Origin: J054 sp051008735
GTDB taxonomy: Bacteria > Pseudomonadota > Gammaproteobacteria > Steroidobacterales > GCA-2729495
Length of the DNA stretch: 19,692 bases
Assembly: GCA_051008735.1 (NCBI GenBank)
Contig: JBPCXH010000036.1
Location: 1 to 19,692, forward strand
Reading direction: 5' to 3'
The stretch's first letter is position 1; each line of letters starts with the position of its first letter. The position numbers and the translations under genes were made by a program. Shown here piece after piece: positions 15,303 through 19,692 of this stretch. Under the pieces are notes generated by a model. That model was not told the DNA's origin, ran no database searches, and saw nothing but the letters and a program-made list of their open reading frames with translations.

Positions 15303-16011
15303 CTGGTCTGCGTGTCTGATGCCCTGGCCTTGCGTTCTCTGCGGGCAAAGGGCTGGCCTGGAGCGGGTCTGCGTCCGCTGCCAAGCAGACCTGCCGTGGA
15401 TTACGCACCCCTGCGTGCGCTGCGCTGCGCCGCTGCCGGCGGGCGCAGCAGCGGGCCTGTGCGCGGCGTGTGACCTGAATATGGCCGGAATCGACCAGTT
15501 GCGGGCAGGCCTGGTTTACGAGTATCCGGTTGATGCCCTGGTCATCGTTGCCAAGTTTCAGGCGCGACGGGAAGTTGCGCGGGCCCTGGGTGAATTGCTG
15601 GTTGCCGCTCTCGCGCGGCAATCGCCTTGTGCCCTGTCCGCCGACATCGTTGTTCCGGTGCCTTTGCACCCCGCTCGTCTGGGCAGTCGCGGTTACAACC
15701 AGGCGCTGGAGATCGCGCGGCCTGTGGCGGCGGCTCTGAACCTGCCGTTGCTTAAGCGGCTTTGCCGCCGGTCGCGGAACACCGCGGCTCAATCGGCTTT
15801 ACCGGGATGCGATCGACGTAAAAATCTTGCGGCAGCGTTCCGCGTGCGCGGCTCGGCCGCCGGGACCCGCGTGCTGATCGTGGATGACGTGGTGACGACG
15901 GGCCATACGCTGAGTAGTCTGGCACTTAGCCTGCGATGCGCGGGCGCTGCGCAGGTCACGGCCTGTTGCGCCGCCCGTGTCGTGCCTGATCAGGCCAGGT
16001 TAAAAATGTAG
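15283..16011 (+). CDS. comF: ComF family amidophosphoribosyltransferase-like protein
   Basis: ComF proteins (GntX in E. coli) are linked to DNA uptake or use of DNA as nutrient and carry a phosphoribosyltransferase fold. Near the N-terminus are paired zinc-finger-like cysteines (CVLCG, CVRC, CVRCAAPLP, CAACDLN). A PRTase core follows with VPVPLHPARLGSRGYNQA and the PRPP-binding loop VLIVDDVVTTGHTL near the C-terminus. I chose the ATG at 15283 (242 residues). An in-frame ATG at 15223 would give 262 residues but would place the coding region over the whole bioB promoter, and one at 15319 would start just before the first cysteines. None has a clear ribosome binding site. It diverges from bioB, a link also seen in pseudomonads, and its end overlaps the ubiA end by 22 bp. 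Confidence 0.88.
   Translation: MPDQVDYWSACLMPWPCVLCGQRAGLERVCVRCQADLPWITHPCVRCAAPLPAGAAAGLCAACDLNMAGIDQLRAGLVYEYPVDALVIVAKFQARREVARALGELLVAALARQSPCALSADIVVPVPLHPARLGSRGYNQALEIARPVAAALNLPLLKRLCRRSRNTAAQSALPGCDRRKNLAAAFRVRGSAAGTRVLIVDDVVTTGHTLSSLALSLRCAGAAQVTACCAARVVPDQARLKM
15984..15995. repeat. 12-bp perfect palindrome at the comF/ubiA convergent overlap
   Basis: GCCTGATCAGGC is a perfect palindrome lying within both reading frames, and it contains the ubiA TGA stop. It has no loop and no flanking T-run, so it is a poor intrinsic terminator. It could be a protein-binding site or chance. Confidence 0.4.
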
Positions 16012-16898
16012 TCCAGCAAAATACCGGCGAAAACAGTTGCGCCCACGTGCCGATTAGCCAGGAAGGCCTGAAAACATTTTTGCGGATCGCGATCACGGAT
16101 ACTCAGGCGTTGCTGCAGCAGCAAGCCCGCCGTAATTCCGACAGCGCCGAAATACCAGGCGCCAAGTTCAGCCGCCTCGCCCACCAGCACCAGGGCCAGC
16201 AGCAAGGTCAGCTGCAACAAGCCGATACAAAACAGATCGGCACTGCCGAATAGCAAGGCAGTGGAGCGCACACCGATGAGCTGATCTGCCTCCCGGTCGG
16301 CCATCGCATACAGCGTGTCGTAGATCACCGCCCAGACCACCACGGTTAACCACATGAGCCATGCCAGTCGGGGGATCTCGCCCGTCTGGGCAGCGAAGGC
16401 CATGGGCACGCTCCAGCCAAAAGCGGCCCCGAGAACCAGCTGGGGGGCGACGAAAAAGCGCTTCGTGAAGGGATAAATAATGGTCAGCGCGGCGGCGCCC
16501 AGGGCCAGCCAGCGAGTCATGATATTGAGGGTCAGCAGCAGGGCAACAGCCAGCAAAGACAAGGCAAGAAACAGGACTATCGCTTCGGCCGGAGCGACTT
16601 CCCCGGTGGCCAGCGGCCGGTTTCGGGTGCGCTCCACCTGGGCATCAAATTTTCGGTCCGCCAGATCATTGATGACGCAGCCGGCGCTGCGCATGATGAG
16701 GGTGCCCAGCACGAACACCACAAAGACACGGGGATCGGGTTGACCTGCGCTGGCAATCCATAAGGCCCAGAGGGTTGGCCACAGCAGCAGCCAGATACCA
16801 ATGGGTCTATCCAGCCGCATCAGTCGCCCATAGAGGGCGAGCTGGCGGCGCAGCTCAGTGGTAAATCGGGCTTGAGTGTTGGAACCGGCCATGGTCAT
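15990..16898 (-). CDS. ubiA: 4-hydroxybenzoate polyprenyltransferase UbiA
   Basis: UbiA attaches the polyprenyl tail to 4-hydroxybenzoate in ubiquinone synthesis, in the inner membrane. The 302-residue protein has about nine hydrophobic helices. The first Asp-rich motif is NDLADRKFD (77-85) within MRSAGCVINDLADRKFDAQV, and the second is YAMADREAD (197-205). RLDRPIGIWLLLWPTLWAL (28-46) and RTRNRPLATGEV are characteristic of UbiA and separate it from heme O synthase (CtaB), a relevant alternative because ctaB is missing from the oxidase operon. The ATG at 16898 has no strong ribosome binding site, and an ATG two codons later is possible. It follows recG by 48 bp. The chorismate lyase gene ubiC, often its neighbour, is absent. 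Confidence 0.95.
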   Translation of the reverse strand: MTMAGSNTQARFTTELRRQLALYGRLMRLDRPIGIWLLLWPTLWALWIASAGQPDPRVFVVFVLGTLIMRSAGCVINDLADRKFDAQVERTRNRPLATGEVAPAEAIVLFLALSLLAVALLLTLNIMTRWLALGAAALTIIYPFTKRFFVAPQLVLGAAFGWSVPMAFAAQTGEIPRLAWLMWLTVVVWAVIYDTLYAMADREADQLIGVRSTALLFGSADLFCIGLLQLTLLLALVLVGEAAELGAWYFGAVGITAGLLLQQRLSIRDRDPQKCFQAFLANRHVGATVFAGILLDYIFNLA

Positions 16899-16946
16899 TC
16901 AGAGCGGCGGCGATAACGCAGCATAGCAAGCCGGCGCAGGCAACTC

Positions 16947-19055
16947 TCAGACTTGACCGAAGCGGCCGGCTTCCCCGACCCAGCGGGCAATGATGGCGTG
17001 GACGGCGTCAGCTGAAGTTTTCAGCAAATGTTGCCCCAGGCTTTGTACCGGCAGGGCAAGGTCTGCGTCCCGGGCCAGATCAGCAACCCGCAGCTGCGTC
17101 AGCCCGGTTTGCCGGGTGCCCAGTACTTCGCCCGGGCCGCGCAATTCGAGGTCTTTGCGAGCCAGTTCGAAGCCGTCGCTGACGTGGCGCATGGTGTCGA
17201 GGCGTTCGCGGGCCAGGCGAGAAAGCGGAGCCCGATAGAGCAGTACGCAGGCACTCGCGTCACTGCCTCGACCCACTCGACCACGCAGCTGATGCAGCTG
17301 CGACAGTCCCATGCGCTCGGCGTTCTCGATGATCATCAAGGTTGCTTCGGGCACATCCACACCCACTTCGATGACAGTGGTTGCTACAAGCACGCGCAAC
17401 TTGCCTGCTGCAAACTGTTTCATTGTCCGATCCTTTGCTTCGGGCTTCATCCGCCCATGGACCAGCCCCACGGGAATCTCGCCCAGGGCCTGACTCAGCA
17501 TCGCGTGAGTGGACTCCACGGCCTGGGAAGGCAACGCGTCGGAATCTTCAATCAGCGGGCAAACCCAATAGGCGCGGCGGCCTTCGGCACAGGCTTCGCG
17601 CACCCGCGTGACCACATCGCCGCGCCGATCTTCGGGCAAAGCAACGGTATTAATCGGTTGACGACCGGGCGGTAATTCGCTGATCACCGACACATCCAGG
17701 TCGGCATAGAGGGTCATGGCCAGTGTGCGTGGGATTGGTGTGGCCGTCATGACGAGTTGATGGGGGCGAAAACTGCCGTCGTTGCCTTTCTCCATGAGTT
17801 GCAGTCGCTGGTGCACGCCGAAGCGATGCTGCTCATCAACGACCACCAGGCCCAGTCTTTGATATTCGACGCCTTCCTGGAACAGGGCATGGGTGCCGAC
17901 TACCACTTGTGCCCGCCCGTCAGCCATTTCCTGCAAGGCCCGGTCCCTGGCTTTGCCGCGCAGGCTGCCCGACAGCCAGACCACGCGCACACCCAACGGA
18001 TCAAACCAGCGAAAGAAACTTTCGCGATGTTGTTCCGCCAGTAATTCCGTGGGAGCCATGATGGCAACCTGCTGGCCCGTTGCGACTGCAGCCAAAGCAG
18101 CCGCGGCGGCCACCACGGTTTTGCCGCAACCCACATCGCCCTGCACCAGGCGCATCATGGGATGACTTTGCGCCATGTCCGCACCGATTTCCGCCAGCGC
18201 CTGCTGTTGTCCGCCGGTGAGTTTAAAGTTCAGTTGCGCAATAAATTGCTCGGCCAGCGCTGAATCTGCTGCAATGGGGATAGCGCGTTCCGTGCGCGTG
18301 GCTTCACGAATCAGCCGCAGGCTCAGGTGATGGGCGAGCATTTCCTCCAGCGCGAGGCGCCGTTGGCAAGGGTGTGTGCCGGCTGTCAGCTGCGCCACAT
18401 CGGCACCGGCGGGCGGCTGGTGCAGATACCTCAGTGCCGCCTCCAGATCAGGCAGATCCAGTTCTGCCAGTTGTTCGGCCGGCAACCAGTCGTGCAGGTG
18501 GCCCAGGCACTTAGCCATGGCCTGCTCCACCAGGCCGCGCAAACGCGTTTGCTGCAGGCCCTCCGTGGCCGGGTAAATGGGCGTGAGCCTGTCTTCCAGT
18601 TCCGGCGAGGGCCCGGGTCCGAGCAAGCGGTATTCGGGATGCACAATTTCCAGGCCAGCAGGGCCTGGTCGGACGGATCCATAAGCGCGCAGTCGCGCGC
18701 CCCGTTGCAGTCCGTTTTGCTGCGCGCGGGAAAAATAAAAAAATCTTAAGGTGAGTTGCCCCGTGCCGTCGCTGACCCGACACAGCAGGCTGCGTCGACG
18801 GCGATAAACCACTTCGCTAAGTTCCACCTCGGCGTCAATCACTGCCGCCTGTCCGGCGCGTAATGATCCCAATGGTGTGATACGGGTTCGATCTTCGTAG
18901 CGTTGGGGAAGCAGAAATAGCAGGTCGGCCGGTTGCCGGATATTCAGTCGTCCCAGTTTCTCGGCCAGGGCCGGGCCAACGCCTCGCAGGGAGGTGAGGG
19001 AAGCTGAAGCCTCAGCACCGGGCTGGCGGGCCGATTCAGAGGGCAATGATGGCAT
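16947..19055 (-). CDS. recG: ATP-dependent DNA helicase RecG
   Basis: RecG is a double-strand DNA translocase that remodels stalled forks and branched intermediates. From the ATG at 19055 it has 702 residues (E. coli 693). The N-terminal wedge/OB-fold region includes LRGVGPALAEKLGRL (23-37), LLFLLPQRYEDRT and LLCRVSDGTGQLTLRFF. The helicase core shows GDVGCGKT (306-313), APTELLAEQH, DEQHRFGVHQR (407-417), MTATPIPRTLA, VHGRMKP, VATTVIEVGVDVP and QLRGRVGRG, all intact. DELELRGPGE-like RKDLELRGPGEVLGTRQ is also present. The frame is open 12 codons further upstream inside ridA. I chose 19055 because it gives the usual N-terminal length, although the GGAGG ahead of it is only about 3 bases away. 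The first 20 bp overlap the 3' end of ridA. Confidence 0.95.
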   Translation of the reverse strand: MPSLPSESARQPGAEASASLTSLRGVGPALAEKLGRLNIRQPADLLFLLPQRYEDRTRITPLGSLRAGQAAVIDAEVELSEVVYRRRRSLLCRVSDGTGQLTLRFFYFSRAQQNGLQRGARLRAYGSVRPGPAGLEIVHPEYRLLGPGPSPELEDRLTPIYPATEGLQQTRLRGLVEQAMAKCLGHLHDWLPAEQLAELDLPDLEAALRYLHQPPAGADVAQLTAGTHPCQRRLALEEMLAHHLSLRLIREATRTERAIPIAADSALAEQFIAQLNFKLTGGQQQALAEIGADMAQSHPMMRLVQGDVGCGKTVVAAAAALAAVATGQQVAIMAPTELLAEQHRESFFRWFDPLGVRVVWLSGSLRGKARDRALQEMADGRAQVVVGTHALFQEGVEYQRLGLVVVDEQHRFGVHQRLQLMEKGNDGSFRPHQLVMTATPIPRTLAMTLYADLDVSVISELPPGRQPINTVALPEDRRGDVVTRVREACAEGRRAYWVCPLIEDSDALPSQAVESTHAMLSQALGEIPVGLVHGRMKPEAKDRTMKQFAAGKLRVLVATTVIEVGVDVPEATLMIIENAERMGLSQLHQLRGRVGRGSDASACVLLYRAPLSRLARERLDTMRHVSDGFELARKDLELRGPGEVLGTRQTGLTQLRVADLARDADLALPVQSLGQHLLKTSADAVHAIIARWVGEAGRFGQV

Positions 19056-19416
19056 CCGCCTCCACGGTTGCACCGCGTGGCAGGGCCCCAACCTGTACAG
19101 CGGCCCTTGCCGGGTAAGGCGCCTGCAGGTACTCCGCCATGATCTCGTTCACGGCGGCGAAGTCGGCCAGATCTGTCAGATACACATTGATTTTTACCGC
19201 ATCATTCAGACGTCCGCCGGCTGCTTCGGCAATGGCCGACAGGTTGGCGAAGACCTGGCGGATGTGCACCTTAATTTCGCCCTGGACCAGTTCTCCCGTG
19301 GCCGGGTCCATAGGCAGTTGCCCGGAGATATACAAAGTGTCGTTGGCGCGAATTGCCTGGGAATAAGTTCCGATGGCGGCCGGCGCCGCCTCGCTGTGGA
19401 CAGCTTCTCTAGTCAT
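19036..19416 (-). CDS. ridA: RidA (YjgF/YER057c/UK114) family enamine/imine deaminase
   Basis: RidA hydrolyses reactive 2-aminoacrylate and related imines released by PLP enzymes, protecting those enzymes from damage. The 126-residue protein has the normal family length. Signature features are APAAIGTYSQAI (about 11-22), LYISGQLPMDPATGELV (about 28-44), and the region carrying the catalytic arginine, YPARAAVQVGALPRGATVEADAIIAL (about 101-126), with R104 and the E118 region. It starts at an ATG (19416) 10 bp after the spoT stop, and its last codons overlap recG. The spoT-ridA arrangement occurs in other gammaproteobacteria. Confidence 0.95.
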   Translation of the reverse strand: MTREAVHSEAAPAAIGTYSQAIRANDTLYISGQLPMDPATGELVQGEIKVHIRQVFANLSAIAEAAGGRLNDAVKINVYLTDLADFAAVNEIMAEYLQAPYPARAAVQVGALPRGATVEADAIIAL

Positions 19417-19426
19417 GGTGTTTTTC

Positions 19427-19692
19427 TCAGGTGCAGGTGCGCGTCACTCTTCGCACCACAGACATATGTCGGATGCTGCGAATCACGCGGGCCAGGTGGA
19501 CCCGGTCTTTGACCAGGATCAGGAAAGTCAGATCGGCAGATTCCTCGTCACGCTCTTCGACGGAAACCTGTTCAATATTTGATTCGGCGTCGCCGATTTT
19601 CGCGGCGATTTCGGCCAGGGCGCCGGGGCGATTCGTTGCTTCGACTTTAATCTCTACAGAGAAATCCCGATCAATAATGCTTTCCCAGTTCA
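19427..19692 (-). CDS. spoT: Bifunctional (p)ppGpp synthetase/hydrolase SpoT, C-terminal ACT domain (partial)
   Basis: Only about 88 C-terminal codons are visible; the 5' part lies beyond the right edge. They read from NWESIIDRDFSVEIKVEATN through NRPGALAEIAAKI, ESNIEQVSVEE and KDRVHLARVIRSIR to a TGA at 19427-19429. This is the C-terminal ACT (regulatory, amino-acid-binding-like) domain of RelA/SpoT proteins. The ESNIE and DRVHLA..IR..RH pattern fits SpoT better than RelA, as does the ridA-recG neighbourhood. The enzymatic domains cannot be assessed. Confidence 0.9.
   Translation of the reverse strand, partial: NWESIIDRDFSVEIKVEATNRPGALAEIAAKIGDAESNIEQVSVEERDEESADLTFLILVKDRVHLARVIRSIRHMSVVRRVTRTCT

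Noticed and set aside
15196..15792. Longer bioB protein with an extra N-terminal domain of about 200 residues
   Set aside because: The extension is antisense to comF, has low-complexity basic composition, and would include the bioB promoter. The ATG at 15195 has a ribosome binding site and gives the normal family length.
15990..16898. UbiA-superfamily gene as the missing heme O synthase (ctaB)
   Set aside because: The RLDRPIGIWLLLWPT and NDLADRKFD motifs are those of 4-hydroxybenzoate prenyltransferases, not of CtaB/CyoE.
1..19692. Defence island, mobile element, CRISPR, tRNA or toxin-antitoxin content
   Set aside because: Nearly all of the window is accounted for by recognised housekeeping genes, with gaps of at most 151 bp, and I saw no repeats, integrase or transposase signatures, or tRNA-like sequence.

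Overview
This is a compact, moderately GC-rich chromosomal segment of housekeeping genes. It most likely comes from an aerobic gammaproteobacterium. The evidence for that is the spoT-ridA-recG gene order, a bioB-linked comF, UvrD, TrkA and TrkH of the enterobacterial/pseudomonad type, and an aa3 cytochrome oxidase operon headed by a DUF2244 gene. I cannot place it to genus. Almost every gene lies on the minus strand, and the only exceptions are comF and a small DUF2909 gene. No stretch of 300 bases lacks a gene. The longest gap is 151 bp (13180-13330) and it holds a likely promoter.

From the right edge, reading along the minus strand, come the 3' end of spoT (stringent response), ridA (imine deaminase), recG (branched-DNA helicase) and ubiA (ubiquinone prenyltransferase). 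They are tightly packed and probably co-transcribed. UbiA ends tail-to-tail with comF (+), and the two reading frames overlap by 22 bp. comF diverges from bioB-bioC (biotin synthesis). The comF/bioB gap carries a sigma70-type promoter for bioB and an inverted repeat that matches the BirA operator pattern. bioF, bioH and bioD, the usual operon partners, are not in the window.

The middle of the window (6126-13179) is a terminal oxidase operon. Its order is a DUF2244 membrane protein, coxB (CuA subunit II), coxA (subunit I, A1-type proton channels), a 40-residue membrane protein, ctaG (Cox11 copper chaperone) and coxC (subunit III). Then follow a counter-oriented DUF2909 gene, SURF1, a SCO/thioredoxin-like membrane-anchored protein and ctaA (heme A synthase). 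Together these encode the oxidase and most of its CuA, CuB and heme assembly factors. The heme O synthase (ctaB) and a canonical SCO1, which commonly follow ctaA, are absent. In their place is an unrecognised 329-residue membrane-anchored protein with four cysteines.

The left end carries uvrD (DNA helicase II) followed by trkA and trkH (potassium uptake). trkH runs off the window only a few codons before its expected end.

I found no mobile elements, CRISPR arrays, rRNA or tRNA genes, toxin-antitoxin pairs or defence systems. I do not see an obviously new biological system. The items most worth a second look are the 329-residue unknown, the SCO-like protein without the usual distal histidine, the putative BirA operator, the stripped-down bio locus, and a 10-mer shared by the two best promoter spacers.
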